Of a stretch of DNA of 64,000 nucleotides, positions 45,314 through 55,431 are shown piece after piece. A program made the translations under genes and the position numbers. Position 1 is the stretch's first letter. Each line of letters begins with the position of its first letter. The DNA comes from an uncultured Sphingomonadaceae bacterium. Its GTDB lineage: Bacteria > Pseudomonadota > Alphaproteobacteria > Sphingomonadales > Sphingomonadaceae. Under the pieces are notes generated by a model that did not search any database, was not told where the DNA came from, and worked only from the letters and a program-made list of their open reading frames with translations. The stretch spans positions 36,917 to 100,916 of the forward strand of contig CAIQHF010000014.1 in the NCBI GenBank assembly GCA_903871605.1, given 5' to 3'.

Positions 45314-46312
45314 TTAGAAAATCAACGTCGCCCAATAGAATAGCGCGCCCACCGCCGCGGCCGCCGGGATCGTCACCACCCACGCGACGACGATGCTCGA
45401 CGCCACGTTCCAGCGCACCGCCGACAGCCGCCGCGAGGCGCCGACGCCGACGATCGCGCCGGTGATCGTGTGCGTCGTCGAGACCGGGATGCCGAAATAG
45501 GTCGCCATGAACAGCGTGATCGCGCCGCCCGTCTCGGCGGCGAAGCCCTGTGGCGGGGTGAGGCGGGTGATCTTCGAGCCCATGGTGTGGACGATCTTCC
45601 AGCCGCCCGCGAGCGTGCCGAGACCCATCGCCGCCTGGCAGGCGAGCACCACCCACAAGGGCACATGGAAGGTCGGCCCGAGCAGGCCCTGCGAATAGAG
45701 CAGCACCGCGATGATCCCCATCGTCTTCTGCGCGTCGTTGCCGCCGTGGCCCAGCGAGTAAAGCGAGGCGGAGACGAGCTGGAGCTTGCGGAAGCGGCGG
45801 TCGACCTGGTTGGGGGTCGAGCGGATCGACGACCAGGCGACCGCGAGCACCAATACCAACGCCAGCACGAGCCCGAGCGCGGGCGACAGCACGATCGCCA
45901 GCGCGGTCTTGATCACCCCGCTCCACACCACCGCCGAGACGCCGGCCTTCGCTGTCCCCGCACCGATCAGCCCGCCGACGAGCGCATGGCTCGACGAGGA
46001 CGGGATCGCCATGAACCAGGTGATGAGGTTCCAGATGATCGCGCCCATCAGCGCGCCAAAGATCACGCGCGCGTCGATCACGCTGCTGCCGACGATCCCG
46101 GTGCCGATCGTGGTAGCGACGTGCGTGCCGAAGAAAAGGAAGGCGATGAAGTTGAAGAACGCCGCCCAGGCGACCGCCTGATGCGGCTTGAGCACGCGCG
46201 TCGAGACGACGGTGGCGATCGAGTTGGCGGCGTCATGGAGCCCGTTGAGCAGATCGAAAGCGAGTGCGACCGCGATCAGCGCGACGAGCAGCGGGAAAGC
46301 GAGGTGGGTCAT
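45314..46312 (-). CDS. Inorganic phosphate transporter, Pit family
   Basis: A 332-aa PiT-family phosphate permease with about ten membrane helices. Landmarks are FDLLNGLHDAANSIATVVSTRVL near the N-terminus and the inverted second copy GHGGNDAQKTMGIIAVLLYSQG, with TYFGIPVSTTHTITGAIVGVG. Both repeat units carry the conserved Asn-Asp. The ATG at 46312 starts the family's N-terminal helix. Upstream on the same strand is the NUDIX-DUF47 fusion gene; DUF47 proteins are the usual Pit partners, so the pair forms a phosphate-uptake unit. A large hairpin lies in the 114-bp gap. Confidence 0.93.
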   Translation of the reverse strand: MTHLAFPLLVALIAVALAFDLLNGLHDAANSIATVVSTRVLKPHQAVAWAAFFNFIAFLFFGTHVATTIGTGIVGSSVIDARVIFGALMGAIIWNLITWFMAIPSSSSHALVGGLIGAGTAKAGVSAVVWSGVIKTALAIVLSPALGLVLALVLVLAVAWSSIRSTPNQVDRRFRKLQLVSASLYSLGHGGNDAQKTMGIIAVLLYSQGLLGPTFHVPLWVVLACQAAMGLGTLAGGWKIVHTMGSKITRLTPPQGFAAETGGAITLFMATYFGIPVSTTHTITGAIVGVGASRRLSAVRWNVASSIVVAWVVTIPAAAAVGALFYWATLIF

Positions 46313-46380
46313 GCGAGGCGGTGACTTGCAAATGCGTCCGTTCTCCCGCGAACGCGGGAGCCCGGCTTTACCACGCGCAG

Positions 46381-46422
46381 CGCTTGTGTCCCTGGGCTCC
46401 TGCCTGCGCGGGAGCACAAGCG
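46381..46422. repeat. Large hairpin between the DUF47-fusion and pit genes
   Basis: CGCTTGTG and CACAAGCG enclose a further TCCC/GGGA pairing, giving a perfect 8-bp outer stem. It lies in the minus-strand intergenic space, just after the fusion gene stop. It may act as an attenuator or mRNA processing point, or be one more copy of the local repeat family (a related CTCCCGCGAACGCGGGAG hairpin is at about 46342). Confidence 0.6.
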
Positions 46423-46426
46423 TTCG

Positions 46427-47482
46427 TCACGCATGGTCGATCACCAGTCCCTGGATCTCGTTGGCGACGTCCTCGAAGCGATCGACCACCTTCTCGAGAT
46501 GCGCATAGATCTCCTGACCGACAACGAAGTCCATCGGCCGCTCCTTGCTGTCGCGGAACAGCGCCTTGAGGCCCTGGTCGTGGATCTCGTCGGCATGGCC
46601 TTCGAGCGCGATCAGCCGGCCGGTCAGCGTATGCAACCGCCCCGCGTTGGTCGAGAGTGCGCGCAGCAGCGGGATCGCCTCCTCGGTGACGCGCGCCGCC
46701 TCGACGATGATCCCGGACATGTCGCGCATCTCGGCGGCGAACGCGCGCACCTCGAACAAGGCGACGGCCTTGGCGGTCTGGTTCATCTGGTCGATCGCGT
46801 CGTCCATCACGCCGATCAGCCCGGTGATCGCCGAGCGATCGAACGGGGTGACGAAGGTGCGTCGGACATCCTGCAGCACGTCGCGCGCGATATCGTCGGC
46901 ATTCTGCTCCTGGATCACGATCTCGCGGATGTGCGCCTCGATATCGGGGCCGCCCTGCATCAGCTTGGCGAGCGCATCCGCACCCGCGACGAGCGTGCTG
47001 CTATGCGCTTCGAACAGATCGAAGAAGCGCGTCTGCTTGGGCATCAGCGACTGGAACCAGCGTAGCACAGGGATATTCCTTCCGATCTTCTCGCCGAATG
47101 TGACGATGCGGTCGAGCAGGCCCGGCGCAGCGGCGGGCTCGCGAAACCGCGCGATGATGGTCTTGAGCTCGGGCTCGTCGACCGCGGCGGCGGCGTTGGC
47201 GAGCGTGAACCAGGCGGTGGTGCGCTCGTCCTGCTCGGGCCATTCCTCGGCCTGGCCGGTCACCGCGAAGGGGAACACGTCGACCGCGATCGTCTTGACG
47301 AGCCCCGTCTTGCGACGCTTGGCGTAGCTATAGCTTCCGATCTGCGTCGGACAGGCGATGCCCTCGGCGCCGGCCTCCTCGAACGCCTCCTGCGCGGCCG
47401 CCTCGTGCGCGCGCAGGCCCTTGATCGGATTGCCCTTGGGGATCACCCAGCGCTGCGTCTCGCGGCTGGTGATCAGCATCAC
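46427..47482 (-). CDS. NUDIX hydrolase fused to DUF47 (PhoU-like) domain
   Basis: A 351-aa two-domain protein by the first canonical start (GTG at 47482). Residues 1-118 form a NUDIX domain with the Nudix box GLRAHEAAAQEAFEEAGAEGI. Residues about 135-351 form a DUF47/PhoU-like helical domain (FQSLMPKQTRFFDLFEAHS to the end). DUF47 proteins partner Pit transporters, and pit is the next gene. Family-like sequence (IRQVAALPYRTEPDGQLR) continues in frame upstream of 47482 to an ATC at 47536, preceded by GGAG at seven bases; no ATG/GTG/TTG lies there, so the real start may be non-canonical or the gene may contain a sequencing error. The NUDIX substrate is unknown. Confidence 0.85.
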   Translation of the reverse strand: MMLITSRETQRWVIPKGNPIKGLRAHEAAAQEAFEEAGAEGIACPTQIGSYSYAKRRKTGLVKTIAVDVFPFAVTGQAEEWPEQDERTTAWFTLANAAAAVDEPELKTIIARFREPAAAPGLLDRIVTFGEKIGRNIPVLRWFQSLMPKQTRFFDLFEAHSSTLVAGADALAKLMQGGPDIEAHIREIVIQEQNADDIARDVLQDVRRTFVTPFDRSAITGLIGVMDDAIDQMNQTAKAVALFEVRAFAAEMRDMSGIIVEAARVTEEAIPLLRALSTNAGRLHTLTGRLIALEGHADEIHDQGLKALFRDSKERPMDFVVGQEIYAHLEKVVDRFEDVANEIQGLVIDHA

Positions 47483-47675
47483 GCGCAGCTGGCCATCGGG
47501 CTCGGTGCGGTAGGGCAGGGCGGCAACCTGGCGGATCTTCGGTCTCCGTTACATATTTGTTACCGCTCAACAGCAAGCGCGACGGTCATGCAAGCCTGCA
47601 ACGCTTGGACCGCGCGATCGATCGTTCTATCATCGTGCGACACGCCGGCTCGACCGGCGACACGAGGAGCAAGCG

Positions 47676-48449
47676 ATGGCGACGGCGGCAATGGAGCGGA
47701 GCGTGCGCGACGAAGTCTCGGCCGAGGAATGGGCGGTGCGCGTCGATCTCGCCGCCGCCTATCGGCTGGTCGCGCTTTATGGCTGGGACGATCTGATCTT
47801 CACGCACCTGTCCGCGCGCGTGCCGGGGCCGGAGCATCATTTCCTGATCAATCCCTATCATCTGATGTTCGAGGAGATGACCGCCTCCGCGCTGGTCAAG
47901 ATCGATCATGACGGGCGGCCCGTCGGCCGCCCCGCGATGGTCAACGCCGCGGGGTTCGTGATCCACTCGGCGATCCACATGGCGCGCGACGACGCCAGGG
48001 CGGTGCTTCACCTCCACACGCCGCACGGCCAGGCCGTCTCGGCGATGGATTTTGGCCTGCTGCCGCACACGCAGACCGCGATGATCGCGTCGGGCGAGCT
48101 TGCCTATCACGATTATGAGGGCATCGCGACCGAGCTCGAGGAGCGCGAGCGGCTGGTCGCCGATCTCGGCGACAAGAGCGTGATGATCCTGCGCAACCAT
48201 GGCACGCTGACCGTCGGCGAGACGATCGGCCACGCCTTCCTGCGCATGTATTTCCTCGAGCGTGCCTGTCAGGCGCAGGTCCACATGCTGGCGGCGGGGC
48301 GCGAGCATCTCAACAACCCGCCGCAGGGGACGCCCGCGAAGGTCGCGGTCCAGGCGGACGCCCGGACGACGCGGATGGGCGCCGACATGCTCGCCTGGCC
48401 CGCGCTGCTGCGCAAGCTCGATCGGATCGATCCCTCCTTTCGGGAGTAG
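47676..48449 (+). CDS. Class II aldolase/adducin family protein
   Basis: A 257-aa class II aldolase/adducin-domain protein. The metal site comes from His112 and His114 in HLHTPHG and from His in LRNHG. Other family blocks are GWDDLIFTHLSARVPG and FLINPYHLMFEEMTAS. GAGGAGC precedes the ATG. Members of this group include aldolases and dehydratases; the one here is closest in organisation to the adducin-like group often paired with other catabolic genes, so no reaction can be given. The HAD gene follows 24 bp downstream on the same strand. Confidence 0.88.
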   Translation: MATAAMERSVRDEVSAEEWAVRVDLAAAYRLVALYGWDDLIFTHLSARVPGPEHHFLINPYHLMFEEMTASALVKIDHDGRPVGRPAMVNAAGFVIHSAIHMARDDARAVLHLHTPHGQAVSAMDFGLLPHTQTAMIASGELAYHDYEGIATELEERERLVADLGDKSVMILRNHGTLTVGETIGHAFLRMYFLERACQAQVHMLAAGREHLNNPPQGTPAKVAVQADARTTRMGADMLAWPALLRKLDRIDPSFRE

Positions 48450-48473
48450 AGGTCTCCGAACAGGAGACTGCAT

Positions 48474-49223
48474 ATGAAGACGCTGGTGGCATTCGATCTC
48501 GACGGCACGCTCGCCGAGAGCAAGCAGGCGATCGACGACGAGATGGCGACGCTGCTGGCGCGCTTGAGCGGCGTCGCCAAGGTCTGCGTGATCTCGGGCG
48601 GCGACTGGCCGCAGTTCGAGACTCAGGTCGTCGGCCGGCTGCCCGGCGACGCGACGCTCGAGAATTTCTTCATCATGCCGACCACCGGCACCAAGCTTTA
48701 CCGATATGAGGACGGCGCGTGGAAGCCGATCTTCGCCGAGATCTTCACCGACGAGGAGCGGACGCACATCCTCGCTGCGCTCGACAAGGCGGTGGCGGCA
48801 GCGGGCCTGCACGACGACAAGATCTGGGGCGAGCAGATCGAGGACCGCGGCAGCCAGATCACCTTCTCCGGGCTTGGCCAGGAGGCGCCGCTCGACGCCA
48901 AGAAGGCATGGGATCCCGATCGTTCGAAGCGCGAGACGATGCAGAAGGCGGCACAGAAGGAATTGCCCGATCTTTCGGTCAACATCGGCGGATCGACCTC
49001 GATCGACATCACGCGCAAAGGCGTCGACAAGGCCTATGGCATCGCCAAGCTCACCCAATATTCGGGGATCGCGCCATCGGACATGATCTTCATGGGCGAT
49101 GCCACCTATCCCGGCGGCAACGACTTCCCCGTTCCCGACAAGGCCAAGGTCGACACGATCGCGGTGGCGACGATCGCCGAGACCAAGCGCGCGATCGAGG
49201 CGATCGTGCTCTGCCTGGGGTAG
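48474..49223 (+). CDS. HAD-IIB hydrolase, phosphomannomutase (PMM2)-like
   Basis: A 249-aa HAD-superfamily protein. Asp8 and Asp10 (FDLDGTL) are the nucleophile and acid/base; the cap region includes ISGGDWPQF, and motif IV reads GDATYPGGNDFPV, which resembles the GGND block of eukaryote-type phosphomannomutases and MPGP-type phosphatases in the HAD-IIB group. AGGAGACTG supports the start. If a mutase, it would supply mannose-1-phosphate for GDP-mannose, the substrate of the AlgD-type enzyme at 30181; if a phosphatase, its role is unknown. That link is inference. Confidence 0.8.
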   Translation: MKTLVAFDLDGTLAESKQAIDDEMATLLARLSGVAKVCVISGGDWPQFETQVVGRLPGDATLENFFIMPTTGTKLYRYEDGAWKPIFAEIFTDEERTHILAALDKAVAAAGLHDDKIWGEQIEDRGSQITFSGLGQEAPLDAKKAWDPDRSKRETMQKAAQKELPDLSVNIGGSTSIDITRKGVDKAYGIAKLTQYSGIAPSDMIFMGDATYPGGNDFPVPDKAKVDTIAVATIAETKRAIEAIVLCLG

Positions 49224-49246
49224 GGGGCTGTCGCGATCGAGCCCGC

Positions 49247-49343
49247 TCCCCGGCGAAAGCCCGGGACCAGCCCCGCATTTCGTGACAGGCATTGTCCTCT
49301 GACAGCGTGGTGGGGCCTGGACCCCGGCCTCCGCCGGGGAACC
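49247..49343. repeat. Intergenic palindromic repeat element, copy 2
   Basis: TCCCCGGCGAAAGCCCGGGACCAG at the left and CCTGGACCCCGGCCTCCGCCGG (reverse arm, to 49343) share the arms of the element at 43563-43630, in inverted order, 97 bp across. No promoter or gene is seen in the 179-bp gap before the M1 peptidase gene. Confidence 0.65.
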
Positions 49344-49402
49344 GCTAGCATCCGCCGGCAAGAGCGGGCAGGACACGCCCCATAATGGTAGGGAGTGGCG
49401 TG

Positions 49403-51343
49403 ATGCGGAAATCGTGGTGGTTGCTCTCGGTCGTGCTGGCGGCATCCTCCGCGCGGGCCGCAGGCTATGATCCCCGCTCCGCCTTCGCCCCGCTGACGCT
49501 CCCCGGCCCGATCAACACGGTGCGCTCGGGCAGCGGCAGGCCGGGCCCCGCCTATTGGCAGAACCGCGCCGACTATCAGATCCATGCGACGCTCGATCCC
49601 GCGACGCACAGCCTGAGCGGCGAGGAGACGATCGCCTATACCAATGCCAGCCCCGATCCGCTCGACGTGCTGTGGCTCCAGCTCGACCAGAATATGTATC
49701 GCCCCTATTCGCGCAGCCACGCCGCCGACGGCGCCTCGCCGCGGCGCGGGGACGGCACCACCGACGGCTATGCGATCGACGGCGTCGAGATCGAGCAGGG
49801 CGGCAAGCGCTTCGCGGTGCGGACGGTCGAAAGCGACACGCGGCTGCAGATCGCGCTGCCCACCCCGCTTGCGGCCAATGGCGGCAAGCTGACGATCCAC
49901 CTGCGCTACCGCTTCACCATCCCCGGCGCGTTCGGCGGACGGATGGCGTGGGGGCCGGTCAAGGGCGGGGCGATCTACGATCTCGCGCAATGGTATCCGC
50001 GCATGGCGGTCTATGACGACGTCCGCGGTTGGGATCCGCTTCCCTATCTGGCGCAGGAATTCTACCTCGAATATGGCGATTTCGACTATTGGGTGACCGT
50101 GCCCGCCGACATGATCGTCGCCGGATCGGGTGAGTTGCAGAACCCGCAGGAGGTGCTCAGCGGCACCCAGCGCGAGCGGCTGGCCAAGGCGGCGGCGAGC
50201 GACGAGACGGTGAGGATCGTCGCGCCTTCCGAGATCGGTGCCGCCAAGCCCGCGGGTCACCGCACGTGGCACTACCATATGGACCACACCCGCGACGTCG
50301 CTCTCTCGGCCTCGGATGCCTTTGCCTGGGATGCCGCGCGCATCAACCTGCCCGGTGGCAAGACGTCGCTTGCGATGTCCTATTATCCCGCCGAGGCAGC
50401 AGGGCCGCAGGCCTGGGATCGCTCAACGCAATACGTCAAGGACACGGTCGAGAATATGTCCCGGCGCTGGTACCCCTATCAATGGCCTGCCGCGATCAAC
50501 ATCTCGGGACCGGCGTCCGGCATGGAATATCCCGGCATCGTGTTCGACGGCATCGACGACAAGGGCAAGCCGCTCTTCTGGATCACCGCGCACGAGATCG
50601 GGCACAGCTGGTTCCCGATGATCGTCGGCTTCGACGAGCGCCGCGACGCGTGGATGGACGAGGGCTTCAACACCTTCATCGACACGTTCGAGAGCGACGA
50701 TTTCAACCGCGGCGAGTTCGGCCCCAAGCGCGACAGCGAGTTCGCGCCGGGGGGCGGCAATCCGGTCGACGAGATAGTGCCGATCCTCGCCGACCCTCAG
50801 GCGCCGCCGATCGTCTCGCGCGCCGACACGATCACCGAAACATACCGCCACCCGGTCACCTATTTCAAATCGGCGCTGGGCCTCATGCTGTTGCGGAACG
50901 AGATCCTCGGACCGGACCGGTTCGATCCCGCCTTCCGCCGCTTCATCGCGACCTGGGCATATAAGCATCCCAAGCCGTCCGACTTCTTCCGCTTCATGGA
51001 GAGCGAGAGCGGCGAGGATCTGAGCTGGTGGTGGCGCGGCTGGTATCTGACCAATGCGACCTATGACGTCGCGGTGACCAAGATCGCGCTCGCGAAGGAC
51101 GGCCGCACGCTGGTGACGGTGGAGAACCGTGATCCGCTGGTGATGCCCGCGACGCTGCGGGTGAGCTACGCCGATGGCGGCCATGACGACATCCGCCTGC
51201 CCGCCGAGGCGTGGATCCGTCAGGCGAGCACCGACGTACCGGTCGCGGCGGGCAAGCATGTGGTGAGCGCGGAGGTCGATCCGGATCACCGGCTTCCCGA
51301 TAGGGATCGGAGCAACAACCGGATGGTGGCGAACGAGAGGTAG
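49403..51343 (+). CDS. M1 family metallopeptidase, exported
   Basis: A 646-aa M1 (aminopeptidase N-type) peptidase. The signal is MRKSWWLLSVVLAASSARA. The zinc block HEIGHSWFP is followed after 18 residues by the downstream Glu in WMDEGFNTF; GMEYPG upstream is the exopeptidase-type (GAMEN-like) region. A long N-terminal beta domain (THSLSGEETIAYTN) and a C-terminal tail are present. GGGAGTGG lies before the ATG at 49403. It is likely a periplasmic or secreted peptidase; substrate unknown. prfC follows 68 bp later. Confidence 0.9.
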   Translation: MRKSWWLLSVVLAASSARAAGYDPRSAFAPLTLPGPINTVRSGSGRPGPAYWQNRADYQIHATLDPATHSLSGEETIAYTNASPDPLDVLWLQLDQNMYRPYSRSHAADGASPRRGDGTTDGYAIDGVEIEQGGKRFAVRTVESDTRLQIALPTPLAANGGKLTIHLRYRFTIPGAFGGRMAWGPVKGGAIYDLAQWYPRMAVYDDVRGWDPLPYLAQEFYLEYGDFDYWVTVPADMIVAGSGELQNPQEVLSGTQRERLAKAAASDETVRIVAPSEIGAAKPAGHRTWHYHMDHTRDVALSASDAFAWDAARINLPGGKTSLAMSYYPAEAAGPQAWDRSTQYVKDTVENMSRRWYPYQWPAAINISGPASGMEYPGIVFDGIDDKGKPLFWITAHEIGHSWFPMIVGFDERRDAWMDEGFNTFIDTFESDDFNRGEFGPKRDSEFAPGGGNPVDEIVPILADPQAPPIVSRADTITETYRHPVTYFKSALGLMLLRNEILGPDRFDPAFRRFIATWAYKHPKPSDFFRFMESESGEDLSWWWRGWYLTNATYDVAVTKIALAKDGRTLVTVENRDPLVMPATLRVSYADGGHDDIRLPAEAWIRQASTDVPVAAGKHVVSAEVDPDHRLPDRDRSNNRMVANER

Positions 51344-51411
51344 CAACGGAGACGAGCGGCCAAGGCCGCCCCCCTCTCGCTTTCTGCGCCGCACGCGCTA
51401 CATGCGCCGCC

Positions 51412-53001
<1,590 letters not shown>

Positions 53002-53020
53002 GCAACCGGACCGCTGATCG

Positions 53021-53049
53021 CGCGCCGCCGTCGCCACGGCTGCGGCGCG
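53021..53049. terminator. Hairpin after prfC
   Basis: CGCGCCGC and GCGGCGCG form a perfect 8-bp stem around a 13-base loop, 20 bp after the prfC stop. No U-run follows, so terminator function is uncertain. Confidence 0.4.
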
Positions 53050-53125
53050 TTGCCGATAGCCGCGGCGCGTCGATCGGCCTAAAGAGGCCTCATCGATGGG
53101 CGTATGTGGTCGGACAGAGGGGGCT

Positions 53126-54127
53126 ATGCGGCAGTCGGACGTCATTGATCGTATCCGTGAAATCATTCTGGAGGCGAGCGTTGATGCGTCCCCGGAAAAT
53201 TATGAACTGTGTCACCGGTTCGTCACGCGTTCGGACCCCGCCGTCGTCGCCGCCTTCGATCGCGCGATGGCGGTCAGGTCGCCGATCGACGCCGCGACCT
53301 TCCAGCAGATACGCGACACAGCGCCGCCGCCGCGCGGCCAGATCGATGTCGCAGGCCATATGGTGCAGCTCGACGCGCAATTGGGGCGGATTCTCGGTGC
53401 GACGTCGGAGGCGATCAGCGACGCCTCGAGCTACTCGCATTCGCTCAACGCCGGCGCGGATCATTTGCGCGGCCTCGATCCGGGGTCCGATGCCGCCGAG
53501 CTCCTCGCCGACCTGCTGGTGCGCACCATCGCCATGGCGGAGCGCACCGCGGCGCTCGAGTCCAACCTTCAAGCGGCCGGATCGGAGCTGACGTCGCTCA
53601 AGGACGATCTGTCGCGCGCCAAGCTGGAGAGCGGCAGCGACGCGCTGACGTCGCTTTCCAATCGTCGCGCGTTCGACAGCCGCCTCGCCGACGCGGTCGC
53701 GGTCGCGGTCGCGACGCGCAGCCCGCTGTCGCTGGCCTTTTGCGATGTCGACCGGTTCAAGACCTTCAACGACAGCTGGGGCCACAAGCTCGGCGACCAG
53801 GTGCTTCGCTTCGTCGGATCGCAGATGGTCGCGATATTTGGCGACGCCGGCCTCCCGGCGCGGTTCGGTGGCGACGAGTTCGTCGTTCTGCTGCCCAACC
53901 ACGGGTCGGCCGATGCGCTGGAGATCGTTCGCCGCTTCTGCGAGGTGGTGAGCGGTCGCGTGCTGCGGACGCGGTCCGATGGTCGCGAGATCGGGACGAT
54001 CACGCTGTCGGCTGGGGTCGCAACGTTGCGGCGCGGCGAGACGCCCACCGATTTCGTCGAACGCGCCGATGCCGCGATGTACGCCGCGAAGCAGGCGGGG
54101 CGGAACCGGATCGTCTCCTCCGTCTGA
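53126..54127 (+). CDS. Diguanylate cyclase (GGDEF), soluble
   Basis: A 333-aa protein: an N-terminal helical region of about 165 residues with an amphipathic coiled coil (ERTAALESNLQAAGSELTSLKDDL) leading to a GGDEF domain (172-333). The signature GGDEF is exact (248-252), so c-di-GMP synthesis is expected. The RxxD inhibitory site is absent in the stretch before it (IFGDAGLPARFGGDEF). There is no membrane segment. GACAGAGGGGG precedes the ATG. c-di-GMP commonly activates EPS production; here that is inference, since the EPS locus is 18 kb away. Confidence 0.92.
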   Translation: MRQSDVIDRIREIILEASVDASPENYELCHRFVTRSDPAVVAAFDRAMAVRSPIDAATFQQIRDTAPPPRGQIDVAGHMVQLDAQLGRILGATSEAISDASSYSHSLNAGADHLRGLDPGSDAAELLADLLVRTIAMAERTAALESNLQAAGSELTSLKDDLSRAKLESGSDALTSLSNRRAFDSRLADAVAVAVATRSPLSLAFCDVDRFKTFNDSWGHKLGDQVLRFVGSQMVAIFGDAGLPARFGGDEFVVLLPNHGSADALEIVRRFCEVVSGRVLRTRSDGREIGTITLSAGVATLRRGETPTDFVERADAAMYAAKQAGRNRIVSSV

Positions 54128-54188
54128 CCGCGAGCATCCGGGGCGCCGATCCGGGCTCGGCGCCGGCGGCGCACTTTCCCGGACCGCA

Positions 54189-54222
54189 AAAGGGCGGCCC
54201 CGGCATCCCGGGACCGCCCTTT
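54189..54222. terminator. Bidirectional rho-independent-type terminator
   Basis: AAAGGGCGGCCCCGG and CCGGGACCGCCCTTT form a stem with A/T flanks on both strands, lying between the diguanylate cyclase gene (plus) and the convergent rpsI gene (minus), and serving both. Confidence 0.75.
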
Positions 54223-54245
54223 CGGCAACATATCGTTCGGGACGC

Positions 54246-54806
54246 TTAGCGCTTCGAGAACTGGAAGCTGCGGCGCGCCTTGGCCTTGCCGTACTTCTTG
54301 CGCTCGACCGCGCGGCTGTCGCGGGTGAGGAAGCCTGCCGCCTTGACCGGCGCACGCAGCACCGGCTCGAAGCGGGTCAGCGCCTGCGAGATGCCGTGCT
54401 TGACCGCGCCGGCCTGGCCCGAAAGCCCGCCGCCGGTGACGGTGCACACGACGTCATACTGGCCCTCGCGCTCGGCGACGCCGAACGGCTGGTTGATGAC
54501 GAGGCGCAGCGTCGGGCGTGCGAAATAGATCTCCTGATCACGGCCGTTGACCGTGATCTTGCCCGAGCCGGGCTTGAGCCAGACGCGGGCGACCGCGTCC
54601 TTGCGGCGGCCGGTGGCATAGGCGCGGCCCTGCGCGTCGATGATCTTCTCGCGCAGCGGCATCGTCGAGACGACGGGCGCGGGCGCGGCGGCGACGGGCT
54701 CGCCGTCGGCGTCATAGCTCGGCGCCGCGGGCGCGGCCGGAGCGGGAGCCGCCGCTGCGCCGGTCAGCGCGGCGAGATCGGAAAGGGACTGGCGATCGTC
54801 GGACAT
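54246..54806 (-). CDS. rpsI: 30S ribosomal protein S9, with N-terminal extension
   Basis: A 186-aa S9; the conserved part begins at about residue 62 ([20 protein letters not shown]) and ends with the invariant C-terminus [11 protein letters not shown]. The first 60 residues are an Ala/Pro-rich extension ([17 protein letters not shown]), common to alphaproteobacterial S9 but long here. The ATG overlaps the rplM stop by one base, so rplM and rpsI are cotranslated. Confidence 0.96.
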   Translation of the reverse strand: MSDDRQSLSDLAALTGAAAAPAPAAPAAPSYDADGEPVAAAPAPVVSTMPLREKIIDAQGRAYATGRRKDAVARVWLKPGSGKITVNGRDQEIYFARPTLRLVINQPFGVAEREGQYDVVCTVTGGGLSGQAGAVKHGISQALTRFEPVLRAPVKAAGFLTRDSRAVERKKYGKAKARRSFQFSKR

Positions 54807-55285
54807 CAGGCGCCCACCTTGTTCTTGCGGTTCATGCCCGCGACATCGAGAGTTTCGGGGTTCTGCGCGACATGGTCGTGCTCGGCGCCCTTGAAGACGC
54901 GCAGGTTGCGCATCTGCGCCCGGCCCAGCGGACCGCGCGGGATCATCCGCTCGACGGCCTTCTCGAGCACGCGCTCGGGGAAACGGCCCTCGAGGATCTT
55001 CGCGGGCGTGGTTTCCTTGATACCGCCGGCATAGCCGGTGTGCTTGTAATAGACCTTGTCGGTGGTCTTCTTGCCGGTGAACTTCACCTTCTCGGCATTG
55101 ATGATGATGACATTGTCACCACAATCGATGTGCGGGGTGTAGCTCGGCTTGTGCTTGCCGCGCAGGATGTTGGCGACGATCGAGGCGAGACGCCCGACCA
55201 CCAGACCATCGGCATCGATCAGATGCCATTTCTTCTCTACCGTGAACGGCGTCGCCGACTTGGTGGTCTTCATGAGCGCCTTCAT
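54806..55285 (-). CDS. rplM: 50S ribosomal protein L13
   Basis: A 159-aa L13 with the family blocks [35 protein letters not shown] and [33 protein letters not shown] precedes the first ATG, which supports this start over an internal ATG. It is the first gene of the rplM-rpsI operon. Confidence 0.97.
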   Translation of the reverse strand: MKALMKTTKSATPFTVEKKWHLIDADGLVVGRLASIVANILRGKHKPSYTPHIDCGDNVIIINAEKVKFTGKKTTDKVYYKHTGYAGGIKETTPAKILEGRFPERVLEKAVERMIPRGPLGRAQMRNLRVFKGAEHDHVAQNPETLDVAGMNRKNKVGA

Positions 55286-55431
55286 GGCGTCGTTCTCCGT
55301 GATCGCGTGAAACGCAGCGCGCCGCCCATCGCTGGACGGCGCTACAGACGGGCCTAATGACGATGAGGGGCACGCAAGTCAAGCAAAACGGGGGTTTTAG
55401 CGTAGGGTATCTGAATACCGTAAGAAAACGA

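Noticed and set aside
47586-49445. 619-codon frame antisense to the class II aldolase and HAD genes
   Set aside because: Both plus-strand genes have ribosome binding sites and intact motifs; this frame has neither.
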